DNA of 64,000 bases from Desulfosporosinus orientis DSM 765 (GTDB lineage: Bacteria; Bacillota; Desulfitobacteriia; Desulfitobacteriales; Desulfitobacteriaceae). Below, piece by piece: positions 17,631 through 26,518 of this stretch (its first letter is position 1; each line of letters begins with the position of its first letter). Below the pieces are notes generated by a model. It searched no databases. It was given only the letters and a program-made list of their open reading frames with translations, and had not been told where the DNA came from. A program made the position numbers and the translations under genes. The stretch lies in NCBI RefSeq assembly GCF_000235605.1, contig NC_016584.1, positions 2,158,001 through 2,222,000 on the forward strand, in the 5' to 3' direction.

Positions 17631-18830
17631 ATGGAAGTTTTTGAATGGGCCAGGCTTGGTTCCTGCAGCTTAAAAAACCGGATCATCCGTTCAGCAACTT
17701 TTGAAGGGATGTGCGATTCCCAGGGGCGCCCTTTGCCGGAATACCAGCAGTTATACGGAAGTTTGGCCAGGGGAGGTGTGGCAGGTATCATTACAGGTTT
17801 TGCTTATATTTGCCAGGAAGGGAAAGCAATGCAGCCCGGTCAGGCTGGAATGGATCGCGAAGAATTAATAGATTTCTATTGGCCCGTTACAGAAGAAGTT
17901 CACCAATTTGATTGTAAGATTTTCCTGCAGTTAGCCCATACGGGCAGGCAGACAAGGAGGCTGGAGACGGGATATGAGGTTGTAGGGGCATCCTCTAAAC
18001 CATCAGCTTATTTTGGAGGGTCACCCCGGAATCTGTCAACCAATGAGGTTTATTCCTTAGTGAAGCAGTTTGGCAAGGCTGCCTACTATGCAAAGGCTTC
18101 CGGATTTGACGGAGTGCAGGTTCATGCTGCCCACGGCTACCTGATTCACCAATTTCTTTTGCCCTCCCTTAACCAAAGGCAGGATGAGTTTGGCATCTCA
18201 AAGAAAGGGAGCCTGGGAACAAAATTTCTGGAGCTTGTTCTCCAGGAAATCAGGAATACCTGTGGTGAGGATTTTGCTTTATTGGTGAAGATCAGCGGCA
18301 GTGATGACTATTTTCTGAAATTTACCATGGAGCAGTTTGCCGGCCTGATAAGTTTTCTGGACAGGCAGAAGGTAGACGGAATTGAGATCAGTTATGGAAC
18401 TATGGATTATCCGCTCAATATTTTTCGAGGGGATATCCCTCTTAAGGTGATTCTCAAGCATAACCCAATCTTCAAAACCAATCAGGAGAAGACAATTTTC
18501 AGAGTGCTTCGTAACCTTTTGATATACCCCATGATGAGGGCAAAACTGAAACCTTTTACACCCTGTTATAATCTTGATTTTGCCCGTAAGGCGAAAACCC
18601 TGACAGACATACCCATCATTTCCGTTGGCGGTTTTCGCAGGGGATCGGAAATTTATGAATGCCTGGAAAATGGTCTGGCGGATTTCGTCAGTTTGTGCAG
18701 ACCATTCCTTTGCGAACCGGATTTTGTGAACAAACTTCAGGAAGAGAAAACCTACATATCCCAATGCATCAACTGCAATATTTGCGCTGTTATGTGCGAT
18801 TCCAAGCAGAAGACAAGATGCTACAGATAA
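17631..18830 (+). CDS. NADH:flavin oxidoreductase (old yellow enzyme family)
   Basis: A 399-aa FMN-dependent ene-reductase-type TIM barrel. LQLAHTGRQ and the catalytic HAAHGYLIHQFLLP region are visible. The C-terminus ends in a cysteine cluster (QCINCNICAVMCDSKQKTRC), resembling the [4Fe-4S] site of 2,4-dienoyl-CoA reductases, but the FAD/NAD domains that normally follow are absent. The start is the ATG at 17631 with AGGAGGTG upstream. In the cluster it would saturate a C=C bond in an acyl or prenyl intermediate. Confidence 0.82.
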   Translation: MEVFEWARLGSCSLKNRIIRSATFEGMCDSQGRPLPEYQQLYGSLARGGVAGIITGFAYICQEGKAMQPGQAGMDREELIDFYWPVTEEVHQFDCKIFLQLAHTGRQTRRLETGYEVVGASSKPSAYFGGSPRNLSTNEVYSLVKQFGKAAYYAKASGFDGVQVHAAHGYLIHQFLLPSLNQRQDEFGISKKGSLGTKFLELVLQEIRNTCGEDFALLVKISGSDDYFLKFTMEQFAGLISFLDRQKVDGIEISYGTMDYPLNIFRGDIPLKVILKHNPIFKTNQEKTIFRVLRNLLIYPMMRAKLKPFTPCYNLDFARKAKTLTDIPIISVGGFRRGSEIYECLENGLADFVSLCRPFLCEPDFVNKLQEEKTYISQCINCNICAVMCDSKQKTRCYR

Positions 18831-18890
18831 GAATTAAGAATTCATCTCAATGCTTGTGTGATGATCTATGTTGAAGAGAGGTGAATGGAG

Positions 18891-19133
18891 ATGACAATTG
18901 AAACCAGAATTATTAAGGCCTTACAAAGTGTTTTGGACAAACGCCCTGAGATTACCTTAGAAAGCCGCTTGCAGGAAGACCTACAAGTAGATTCCTTAGA
19001 AAAACTGTTGATTATTTCTGCCTTAGAGGATGAATTCTCAATGACCATTGCCGATGACCACTTTAAAGGGGTTGAGACCGTTAAGGATATTGTCCTAAAG
19101 CTGAGGGAAAGCGGATTGTTGGAGGAAGCTTGA
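18891..19133 (+). CDS. Acyl carrier protein
   Basis: An 80-aa carrier. The phosphopantetheine serine is in the motif DLQVDSLEK (Ser35). The ribosome site AGAGGTG places the start at ATG 18891 rather than the ATG six bases earlier. Lying between an ene-reductase and an alpha-oxoamine synthase, it is a dedicated ACP for the cluster rather than the housekeeping one. Confidence 0.88.
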   Translation: MTIETRIIKALQSVLDKRPEITLESRLQEDLQVDSLEKLLIISALEDEFSMTIADDHFKGVETVKDIVLKLRESGLLEEA

Positions 19134-19183
19134 GTGCTGCCAAGGCTTGAAAGGTTAACCATTGAAAGTTAACAGTGAAAGAC

Positions 19184-19212
19184 AGTGCCTTCGGGCACTA
19201 GGCCAAGTTTTC
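19184..19212 (+). repeat. Short dispersed repeat with UUCG hairpin (copy 1)
   Basis: AGTGCC-TTCG-GGCACT followed by AGGCCAAGTTTTC. The same unit (AGTGCCTTCGGGCAC, GGCCAAGTTTTT) recurs at 59621. Here it sits in the 95-bp gap between the ACP and oxoamine synthase genes and may act as an internal terminator or processing site. Confidence 0.6.
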
Positions 19213-19228
19213 TAAAAGAGGTGAAGCT

Positions 19229-20404
19229 ATGAGTTTAGAAGATTTTTTTAAAAGGTTAAACCTGGATGAGAGTCTTGCTGAAAGGACAGGTTTTAATCCT
19301 TATTACCTGAGGATGACCTCCGGCTTGGAAGGAGAAGTTTCTGTCAATGGCAGGGAGCTTATTGACCTGGCCTCCAACAACTATTTAGGGCTGGCCGATG
19401 ACAGCAGGGTGAAAAGAGCAGCCATGAATGCTATTCGTGATTACGGTACCTCTCTTTGCGGAACCCCTATTGCCACAGGCTGTCTGGATATGTACCAGGA
19501 ATTAGCAGAAAAACTGTCAGCCTTTGTCGGCCTTGAGCAAACCAGCATTTTCCCCTCCTGTTACCAGGCTAATAACGGCTTGTTTGCTTGCCTGGCAGGC
19601 CCGGAGGATTTAATCCTGGTTGACCGGCTGGCCCATTCTTCTTTGCTTCAGGGGATTAAATCCTCTGGGTGTAAAATACGGCCATTTTTACATAATGATT
19701 TGGATCACTTAGAAAGATGCTTGCAGCGGGGGATAGAGTACAGGCAGGTGTTTGTGGTGACAGAGTCTGTCTTTTCCACTGAAGGCAGTATTGCTTCAGT
19801 AAAAGAGATCGTTCATCTGTGTGATAAATACCAAGCTCTGCCGGTGATTGATGATTCCCATGGTATTGGCGTGCTGGGTAAATATGGGAAGGGTATTCTC
19901 GAAGAACAAGGAATCTCAGATTATCAGGGGATCTATACTGCTTCTTTAGGTAAAGCCCTGGCAAATTCAGGAGGAATGATCAGCGGGAGCAAAAAGCTGA
20001 TGGACTATCTTAAATATTACTGCTCTCATTTAGTCTACTCGACAGCTCTTCCGCCGGCAGCTTTGGCGGGCACCGGGGCGGTCTTGGAGATTATCAACTC
20101 GGAATTCCCTGGAATCAAGAAAACCATGGATTCCTATCAGCGGCAGATCTACCAAGCTCTTTTGGCAGCAGGTTTTAAGGCTGCAGACAGTGCAACCCCC
20201 ATCAATTCCATTCAGACGGGCAGTAAGGAAAATACCTTTGCTCTGGCCAAAGCCTTTTTTGACCAGGGGATTCTTATCACGCCCTTTATTGAACCCTCCG
20301 TCCCCTTCAATGAAGGTAGAGTCAGGCTGATAGCTGGGGCCAATCTTTCTCAGGACTCTATCAAAAAAGTTCTGGATACTATTAAAAGGCTGGGACCTCT
20401 ATGA
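19229..20404 (+). CDS. Alpha-oxoamine synthase (AONS/KBL/SPT-like PLP enzyme)
   Basis: A 391-aa PLP-dependent enzyme of the family that condenses an amino acid with an acyl thioester with loss of CO2 (8-amino-7-oxononanoate synthase, glycine C-acetyltransferase, serine palmitoyltransferase). Visible sites are the PLP lysine in TASLGKALANSGG (Lys242), the aspartate/histidine block VIDDSHGIGVLG, and HSSLLQG. No other biotin genes are nearby, while an ACP, ketosynthase and lipid kinase are, so an aminoketone lipid such as a sphingoid-like base is more likely than biotin. It overlaps the next gene by 4 bp. Confidence 0.85.
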   Translation: MSLEDFFKRLNLDESLAERTGFNPYYLRMTSGLEGEVSVNGRELIDLASNNYLGLADDSRVKRAAMNAIRDYGTSLCGTPIATGCLDMYQELAEKLSAFVGLEQTSIFPSCYQANNGLFACLAGPEDLILVDRLAHSSLLQGIKSSGCKIRPFLHNDLDHLERCLQRGIEYRQVFVVTESVFSTEGSIASVKEIVHLCDKYQALPVIDDSHGIGVLGKYGKGILEEQGISDYQGIYTASLGKALANSGGMISGSKKLMDYLKYYCSHLVYSTALPPAALAGTGAVLEIINSEFPGIKKTMDSYQRQIYQALLAAGFKAADSATPINSIQTGSKENTFALAKAFFDQGILITPFIEPSVPFNEGRVRLIAGANLSQDSIKKVLDTIKRLGPL

Positions 20405-21375
20405 AGTATTTTTTTATTCTCAATCCAGGTTCCGGGGGAGGGAAAAGCAGGAGAAGGTTCGAGGAAATCTTTGCTTTCCTGCAGCAGCATCGGCTGCAGT
20501 ATGACTATAAGCTGACAACATCTTTGGAGGATGCTTATACACTGTCTGCTGAAGGGAATTTAAAAGGGTATGATGTGATCGTCGCCGTAGGGGGAGACGG
20601 AACCATAAACAGAGTGATTAATGGCTTTTATGATTCTCAGGGAAAGCGGATTTCCAGAGCTAAATTGGCGGTGATTCACACCGGCACAAGCCCGGATCTT
20701 TGTAAAAGCTATCATGTACCCCTGAAACTGGACCAGGCCCTGGAGGTTATCTTAAAGGGCAGGAGTATGGAAATTCCCATTGCCAGACTCACTTACGCCC
20801 GGGAGTATGATCCGAAGTTGGACGGCCGGCCTCTTGACGGCAATCCTGAAAGGGTGCAGAGGGATTATTTTGCCTGCTGCGCCAATATTGGGATTGGAGC
20901 AGCCGTGGCTAAGGATGCTAACAGTGGAATTCGAAAGTATCTGGGTGATTTTGCGGGAACCCTGGTTTCAGTCATCAAAAACTTACTGACCTATCGGGGG
21001 CGGGAGTTTACCCTCTGTATTGACGGAAAAGAACAGGTTTTTAACAAGGCATTTAATATTTTCGTGGGTAAGACTATGTACATAGCTTCGGGAATTAAGG
21101 TGAAAAAACATTTAAATCTCAATGACCGCCGATTCTATATTCTGGTCATTCACAGTATTGGGCTGGTGAATTGGCTGCCGGTATTGAGAAAGTTATACAG
21201 CGGCAAAGAGTTTGGGGATAGCCGAACCATGTCCCTGCAATATGCAGAGAAAATCGAAGTTTACGGAAGCAGGCATAACAACCGGCTGGAGTTTGACGGT
21301 GATCCCCGGGGATTTCTTCCCTGTGTCATTGAAACGGCTTGTGATCCTTTAGAATTGATTTGTCAGGCAGATTGA
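20401..21375 (+). CDS. Diacylglycerol/sphingosine-kinase-like lipid kinase
   Basis: A 324-aa DagK/YegS-type kinase. NPGSGGGKS and VAVGGDGTINR (residues 62-71) form the nucleotide site. The usual PLGTGND segment reads IHTGTSPDLCKSY here, a notable divergence that may reflect a different lipid acceptor. ATGA overlap with the oxoamine synthase gene indicates tight coupling, which suggests that it phosphorylates the aminolipid made upstream. Confidence 0.8.
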   Translation: MKYFFILNPGSGGGKSRRRFEEIFAFLQQHRLQYDYKLTTSLEDAYTLSAEGNLKGYDVIVAVGGDGTINRVINGFYDSQGKRISRAKLAVIHTGTSPDLCKSYHVPLKLDQALEVILKGRSMEIPIARLTYAREYDPKLDGRPLDGNPERVQRDYFACCANIGIGAAVAKDANSGIRKYLGDFAGTLVSVIKNLLTYRGREFTLCIDGKEQVFNKAFNIFVGKTMYIASGIKVKKHLNLNDRRFYILVIHSIGLVNWLPVLRKLYSGKEFGDSRTMSLQYAEKIEVYGSRHNNRLEFDGDPRGFLPCVIETACDPLELICQAD

Positions 21376-21390
21376 GAGAGTGAGTTAAGT

Positions 21391-22410
21391 ATGAGTAGAG
21401 AAAAGGAAATCATTGAGATGATTCACAGGCATATGCCCAGGAGTTCCAGCCAGGAAAATCAGCTCTTTGAGTCAGACTCTGAAATTATCAATGTCCATGG
21501 CAACAGAATTCTCTTTTCCATGGACGATTTTTCAGCAGAAGATTTGATGAGGGAGAGTGATCCTTATCGGCTGGGCTGGAATATGGCGGCAGGCAGTATC
21601 AGTGATATTTTAGCTTCGGGAGGCAAGCCGAAGTTTTATGCTCATAGTTTAGTTATGCAAGATTCCTGGAGCCAGGACTATGTGGAAAAACTAACCCTGG
21701 GAATTGCCCAGGTGCTAAGGGAATATGGAACAGCCTTTATGGGAGGAGATTTGGGGATTTCTCAATCATGGCGGTACACGGCTTCAGTTATAGGAGATTT
21801 GGATGGTCCGCCGCTGTTAAGAAGTGGGGCCAATGTGGGAGAAGGAATTTATCTGAGCGGCCGGGTAGGCAAAGGAAATGTGGAGGCCGGGCTGACTTTA
21901 TTCGGAGGAAACGCCTTTACTAAAAGTCTTACAGATCCGTGGAAAAACTACTTTTGTTTAAGAAGTAGAGAGGCTGAGCTGATTAATAGATACTGCCGCT
22001 GTTGTATAGACACAAGTGACGGAGTGTTTAATGCCTTAAGGGCAATCTCCGAAATGAGCGGAACAGGTTTTCTGGTTGGCGGCCTGCCTTATGCGAAAGG
22101 AGGGCTATTGCTGGCCAAAGCCCTTAAACTCCCTAAGGAGTTGCTTTTCTTAGGGGAATGTGGGGAATATGAATTGCTCTTTACCTTAGCCAAAGATGCT
22201 GAAAATGAATTCTTGAGAGCTGCCCGGGAGCAAAATTTGACCTTTTACAGGCTTGGGGAAGTGAGAAAAGCAGGTATTCAGGTTCTCAGAGGAGAGAATC
22301 GGGAGTGGGATTTGAGCAATTATTCCCTGCAGGCCAGGGATTACGCTGATCCAAAGGATTATTTGAGAAAGGTCATTGAGTATTTGACGGCGCCGGCCAG
22401 GTTTATATAA
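21391..22410 (+). CDS. ThiL/HypE-like (AIR synthase-related) kinase-fold protein
   Basis: A 339-aa protein of the PurM/ThiL/SelD superfamily. The N-terminal metal site SMDDFSAEDL and the second segment AFMGGDLGIS match ThiL-type ATP/Mg binding; GNVEAGLTLFGGN follows. No thiamine genes lie near, so it probably phosphorylates or adenylates a pathway intermediate of the cluster. GAGAGTGAG lies before the ATG, 16 bp after the kinase gene. Confidence 0.75.
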   Translation: MSREKEIIEMIHRHMPRSSSQENQLFESDSEIINVHGNRILFSMDDFSAEDLMRESDPYRLGWNMAAGSISDILASGGKPKFYAHSLVMQDSWSQDYVEKLTLGIAQVLREYGTAFMGGDLGISQSWRYTASVIGDLDGPPLLRSGANVGEGIYLSGRVGKGNVEAGLTLFGGNAFTKSLTDPWKNYFCLRSREAELINRYCRCCIDTSDGVFNALRAISEMSGTGFLVGGLPYAKGGLLLAKALKLPKELLFLGECGEYELLFTLAKDAENEFLRAAREQNLTFYRLGEVRKAGIQVLRGENREWDLSNYSLQARDYADPKDYLRKVIEYLTAPARFI

Positions 22411-22422
22411 GGGGGGATTAGT

Positions 22423-23685
22423 GTGAAGCGCAGAGTTGTGATTACCGGCCTGGGACCGGCAACGGCCCTGGGAATCGGTAAAAAGGATTTTTTCGCTAGT
22501 ATTTTTGGTTTAAAAACCTGTATAACTGAGATTCCTAAGAGTTATGAAGAGAATTATAGCTTTAAATCCCGTTACTTAGTTCCCAAACCCAAGGTTTCCC
22601 TCACAGATCTGGGCTTGCCTAAATCAGTAGAGGGAATGATGGAGGAAGCCTCTAAGCTCTTTGTCTTATGTACGAAGCTGGCTTTAGAAGATGCCGGCTT
22701 ACAGGTCCGTCCCGGTGAAAAGTACTGGCAAGTAGAGGGCTTGGAAGAATGCCCGACAATAATAGGCATTGGTATGAGCAGTTTGCAGACGGCCTTCGAT
22801 TCCTATACCGCTCATATTGCTGATTCAGCAAACCCCGACGCTCCCAGATTTAACCGCATGGTGATTCCTATGCTCATGACCAACTCTCCGGCTGCTTGGA
22901 TATCTATCTTATTTGCTCTGAAAGGGTTTAGTTATACCCTCAATGCTTCCTGTGCTTCCGGAAGTTATGCTGTGGGGGAGGCTTACAGAGCCATCGCTCA
23001 AGGCCGGTGCAATACCATTATCACAGGCGGTGTGGAGGTGCTGGCAGAACGCACTGGAGCAATTATGAGAGGTTTTGACATGATGGCAGCTTTGACTAAA
23101 GCGGATGACGGCAGACCACAGCCCTTTTCCCAGCAAAGAAGCGGTTTTCTGTTTAATGAAGGGGCTGGTTGTGCTCTTATCTTAGAGGAGCTAAATAAGG
23201 CTCGCAGCAGGGGGGCAGATATTTATGCCGAAATTGTTGGCTTCGAAGGGGGCAGTGATGCCTACAGCATTGTTCAGATGGAGCCCGGAGGCATGAAGAT
23301 ACAGGGTCTTTTGGAGAAGGTTTGCCAAGGGATTCGGATTGACTATTTTAATGCCCATGGTACAGGAACTGCTGCCAATGATGCTGTTGAATCTGAGGTG
23401 ATCCAGGGTTTTTTTGGGGATAAGATCAATCAGCCCTATATTAATTCGACAAAAGGGATTCTGGGGCACAGCATTGGGGCCAGCGGAGCATTGGAGGCGG
23501 CTGTTGCTGCAGTATCCATCAAGGAATCCCGAATTCATGGCAACTTAACGGCAGAACCTTTGGCAAATTTGAATCTTCCCTTGGAGACGATCTCTGCTCC
23601 CATCAAGTATGCTTTGTCTGCGTCTTACGGATTTGGCGGCCATAATGCAGCGCTTCTTTTCAAAAGGTATGAAGACAATGAATAA
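22423..23685 (+). CDS. Beta-ketoacyl-ACP synthase (FabF/KS-alpha-like)
   Basis: A 420-aa condensing enzyme with the complete Cys-His-His triad: Cys177 in NASCASGS, His312 in NAHGTGT and His349 in STKGILGHS. An unusual insertion-rich N-terminal segment (about residues 40-110) differs from housekeeping FabF. It starts with GTG after GGGGGG. It should extend an acyl chain on the cluster's ACP. It overlaps the reductase gene by 8 bp. Confidence 0.87.
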   Translation: MKRRVVITGLGPATALGIGKKDFFASIFGLKTCITEIPKSYEENYSFKSRYLVPKPKVSLTDLGLPKSVEGMMEEASKLFVLCTKLALEDAGLQVRPGEKYWQVEGLEECPTIIGIGMSSLQTAFDSYTAHIADSANPDAPRFNRMVIPMLMTNSPAAWISILFALKGFSYTLNASCASGSYAVGEAYRAIAQGRCNTIITGGVEVLAERTGAIMRGFDMMAALTKADDGRPQPFSQQRSGFLFNEGAGCALILEELNKARSRGADIYAEIVGFEGGSDAYSIVQMEPGGMKIQGLLEKVCQGIRIDYFNAHGTGTAANDAVESEVIQGFFGDKINQPYINSTKGILGHSIGASGALEAAVAAVSIKESRIHGNLTAEPLANLNLPLETISAPIKYALSASYGFGGHNAALLFKRYEDNE

Positions 23686-24715
23686 CAACAGGGTCATGAT
23701 TACGGGAGCGACTGGCTTTATTGGCAGTCATATCACAAGGTGTTTTTGTGAAAATCAGGTCAAGGTGGGCTGCCTGATCAGAAAAGAAAGCAGCCTCGTT
23801 AATATTGAGGGGTTAGATGTTGAATTAAAAACCGGGGATTTAAGGAATATTGAGGAATTGACAAGAGCCTTCAGGGGCTATGACTGGGTCATTCACAATG
23901 CAGCCAAAGTGGCGGATTGGGGAAATTACGAAGAATTCTATCAAACCAATGTTGTCGGTACCGTGAATGTGTTGATTGCCTGCCTGCAGGCCGGAATAAA
24001 GAACGTTTTGCTGACCGGGTCCAATTCAGTTTATGGCGAAGAAAATTCCTTCTCAGTTAAGGACGAAGAATCCCCGTATCAGTCTCACTACCCTTATTTT
24101 GGAGATTTCCTTTTTCCCTGCAAGTTAAACTACTACCGGGACACGAAAGCTTTAGCTAAGGAAGCTGCCTTGTTGTTTGCTGCAAAGCATGGCTTAAACC
24201 TGACAATCTTAGAGCCGGTTTGGGTTTATGGGGAGAGGGAATTTAACACAGGATTTTATGAATATTTAAAGACCGCCAAGTCGGGTATTCCCTTTGTACC
24301 GGGAAGGAAAGAGAACAAATTTCATGTAATCTATGCCGGAGATTTAGCCAGGGCATTTTTTCTCGCCTACTTAAAGCAGTTGCCGGGTATTCATACTTTT
24401 CTTATCGGTAATGAGAGGCCGGAAAGCATGGATGCTATTTACCGCCTATTCTGCTCTGAAGCCGGATTAAAAAAGCCTGGGAATCTTCCTAAACCCCTCA
24501 TCTATCCCCTGGCATTTATGATGGAACTTTTCTTTACCCTGGCCCGGGCTAAAAAGCCGCCGCTTCTGACCAGGGGCAGAGTAAACATGTTTTATGACAA
24601 TATTGAGTTCTCAGTGGAAAAAGCCAGGGAAATCCTGGGTTTCAGAAATTCCTTCACCCTTGAGGAAGGCGTCAGGAGAACCGTATTCTGGTATAAAGAG
24701 AAAGGTCTGATTTGA
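23678..24715 (+). CDS. NAD(P)-dependent epimerase/dehydratase-type extended SDR
   Basis: A 345-aa extended short-chain dehydrogenase. The nucleotide motif is TGATGFIGSH (from residue 9), and the catalytic pair is seen in NYYRDTKALAKE (YxxxK). Extended SDRs of this type include 3-beta-HSD-like enzymes and the ketosphinganine-type reductase of bacterial ceramide synthesis. With an oxoamine synthase in the operon, reduction of a 3-keto aminolipid is plausible. The ATG at 23678 is best spaced from AAAAGG and overlaps the ketosynthase gene. Confidence 0.8.
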   Translation: MNNNRVMITGATGFIGSHITRCFCENQVKVGCLIRKESSLVNIEGLDVELKTGDLRNIEELTRAFRGYDWVIHNAAKVADWGNYEEFYQTNVVGTVNVLIACLQAGIKNVLLTGSNSVYGEENSFSVKDEESPYQSHYPYFGDFLFPCKLNYYRDTKALAKEAALLFAAKHGLNLTILEPVWVYGEREFNTGFYEYLKTAKSGIPFVPGRKENKFHVIYAGDLARAFFLAYLKQLPGIHTFLIGNERPESMDAIYRLFCSEAGLKKPGNLPKPLIYPLAFMMELFFTLARAKKPPLLTRGRVNMFYDNIEFSVEKAREILGFRNSFTLEEGVRRTVFWYKEKGLI

Positions 24716-24743
24716 ACCATTCAGATTGAAAGGGGGTTAAGTT

Positions 24744-26036
24744 TTGTTAAAGGTGAGGAATGTAACAGGGGCAGGGAAAGGCGTCTTTGAACTTAGGCTG
24801 AAACTTAGCGTCTTTTGCTGTTTTCTCCCCCAAGTGTGGAAGAGGGAGCTTTCCTTGAGAAGATTTATACTGCTGTTAAGAAGGCTTTTGCTTTTTCTGT
24901 CCAGGATGAAGCATAATAAATATGTCACCATCGACGGCAAGACGAGAATCGGGTTGTATATCCCGGGCTTTCCTTCGGCGGCTTTTCAAACGGCTTGCCG
25001 GAAATTCCGTCAATTTGAGGAGAAGATGCCCTGTACCACAGTTTTAGTGTCCGTTACCTCAGCCTGCCCTTATCACTGCCGGCATTGTTATCAAAAATTT
25101 GACCGGGGGCCGGATGTGGATATTCAAGTGCTGACGGGGGTGGTCAGGAGGCTGCAGGAAATGGGGATTGCTTTTTTTAACATTGAAGGCGGTGAACCTT
25201 TCTTTGCTTATGAACGCTTAAGGCAGATTTGCTTGGTTATCGATGAACGCTCGGAAATTTGGATTAATTCCACCGGTGCCGGCATGACTTTAAAGAGGCT
25301 AAGGGAATTAAAGGGGCTTGGTGTGACGGCTGTCATGTTTTCTATGCACAGTCCCCAAGCCCAGGCTTTCAATGATTTTTTAGGCAAGGATTCTGCCTGG
25401 GATACTATGGCCGAGGGCGTCCGGCTCTGCCATGAAGCGGGCTTAGCTGTAGCTTTTAACACCTGTTTACTGCGTGAGGATTTTTATAACGGTACCTTTG
25501 AAAATATCATGGCCAGGGCTAAAGAATTTAAGGCTTGTTATGTGCAGATTATTAAACCAAAACCGGCGGGAGGCTGGCTGGAAAACCGGGAGCATGAATT
25601 CACGGCCTCAGATATCCGCCTGATTAAAGAAAAAGTGAATCGCTACAATCTGGATAAGCGATTTGCCGGCTATCCTGCTATCTCAGCACAAATTATGGAG
25701 GAAGATCCTTTTGTTTTCGGCTGTACGGCAGGAGGCACGGACCGCTTTTATATTAATGCCAAGGGGGATTTACAGCCTTGTGAATTTTTGAATATTTCCT
25801 TTGGCAATATTGGGGCGGATTCTTTTGCAGAGATTTATCAAACCATGCGCAGCTGTTTTCCCTGGGGGGGAGAGAATTACCTGTGCGAAAGCTGCAGCCG
25901 GGAGATTCATTATCTTTATCAGGAGAATGGCTTGAAATCCTTGCCCCTGACTCTGGAACTCTCGAAGAGAATTTATACTTCCTGGGAGCGGGGAAAGGCG
26001 GCGGATTTATATGAGAAGCTGGAGAGATTACGCTAG
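24744..26036 (+). CDS. Radical SAM protein with SPASM-like C-terminus
   Basis: A 430-aa radical SAM enzyme. The 4Fe-4S motif CPYHCRHC (Cys108, Cys112, Cys115) is preceded by a long basic, hydrophobic N-terminal extension (about 55 residues, with LRRFILLLRRLLLFL), which may attach it to the membrane. GGEPF is the SAM-binding motif. The C-terminal cysteines (FGCTAGG, DLQPCEF, YLCESCS) suggest an auxiliary cluster. The start is TTG with AGGGGG seven bases upstream. It is the last gene of the cluster; substrate unknown. Confidence 0.8.
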   Translation: MLKVRNVTGAGKGVFELRLKLSVFCCFLPQVWKRELSLRRFILLLRRLLLFLSRMKHNKYVTIDGKTRIGLYIPGFPSAAFQTACRKFRQFEEKMPCTTVLVSVTSACPYHCRHCYQKFDRGPDVDIQVLTGVVRRLQEMGIAFFNIEGGEPFFAYERLRQICLVIDERSEIWINSTGAGMTLKRLRELKGLGVTAVMFSMHSPQAQAFNDFLGKDSAWDTMAEGVRLCHEAGLAVAFNTCLLREDFYNGTFENIMARAKEFKACYVQIIKPKPAGGWLENREHEFTASDIRLIKEKVNRYNLDKRFAGYPAISAQIMEEDPFVFGCTAGGTDRFYINAKGDLQPCEFLNISFGNIGADSFAEIYQTMRSCFPWGGENYLCESCSREIHYLYQENGLKSLPLTLELSKRIYTSWERGKAADLYEKLERLR

Positions 26037-26045
26037 AAGAATGAT

Positions 26046-26321
26046 CTATTGATCGGCATAGTTCTGGAGATCATTGTTAACATTGTATTGCGTTTGTATT
26101 TCATTGACACGGGGTATCCAATGAATTAACCGTTCTTGAATGGCTCCATCCTCAACTTTATCCACAAGGAGCACTTGATTTTCACTGAGCTGGATACCGA
26201 TCTTATACTGGTCATTCCGAGTATCGGCGCTGACAATAATTCCTTCATAAGGTTCTTTGCTATAGGGAGCATCTTTAAGAAAAGCCTCTTTGCTCATTAA
26301 CTGGCCATTAACTTTAGTCAT
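26046..26321 (-). CDS. Hypothetical protein, 91 aa
   Basis: I do not recognise this family. The small, acidic, soluble protein has a probable beta-rich middle (GIIVSADTRNDQYKIGIQLSENQVLLVDKV). It reads leftward, converging with the radical SAM gene 9 bp away. AGGAGA precedes the ATG. It has no membrane segment or cysteine. Confidence 0.6.
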   Translation of the reverse strand: MTKVNGQLMSKEAFLKDAPYSKEPYEGIIVSADTRNDQYKIGIQLSENQVLLVDKVEDGAIQERLIHWIPRVNEIQTQYNVNNDLQNYADQ

Positions 26322-26391
26322 GATTAATCTCCTTCATATTTTTTCTAACAGTATTTTATCCAGCTTCCTTAGTTCTATGTAGTTCAGCTTC

Positions 26392-26442
26392 ACACAAGTG
26401 TTTCCTGGCACAGTTTAAGTGCCTGGGGACCCTTGTGTTTTA
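26392..26442 (+). terminator. Terminator-like compound hairpin
   Basis: Outer arms CACAAG / CTTGTG and inner arms GGCAC / GTGCC, followed by TTTTATT. It lies between the divergent 91-aa gene and the C1 peptidase gene, where no rightward gene ends, so it may be an attenuator in the peptidase leader. Confidence 0.5.
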
Positions 26443-26518
26443 TTATGTAACCAAACTGTCCCTGGGAACATAAATAAAAGTGAGACAAGGATTTAAGATT
26501 TGGAAGGGGATATAAGCC

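Noticed and set aside
19229-20404. Biotin biosynthesis (BioF) as the role of the oxoamine synthase
   Set aside because: No bioABDCWH gene is nearby and the gene overlaps a lipid kinase in an operon with a dedicated ACP and ketosynthase.
21391-22410. Thiamine-monophosphate kinase (thiL) proper
   Set aside because: The fold matches, but there is no thiamine gene in the window and the context is a lipid/metabolite cluster.
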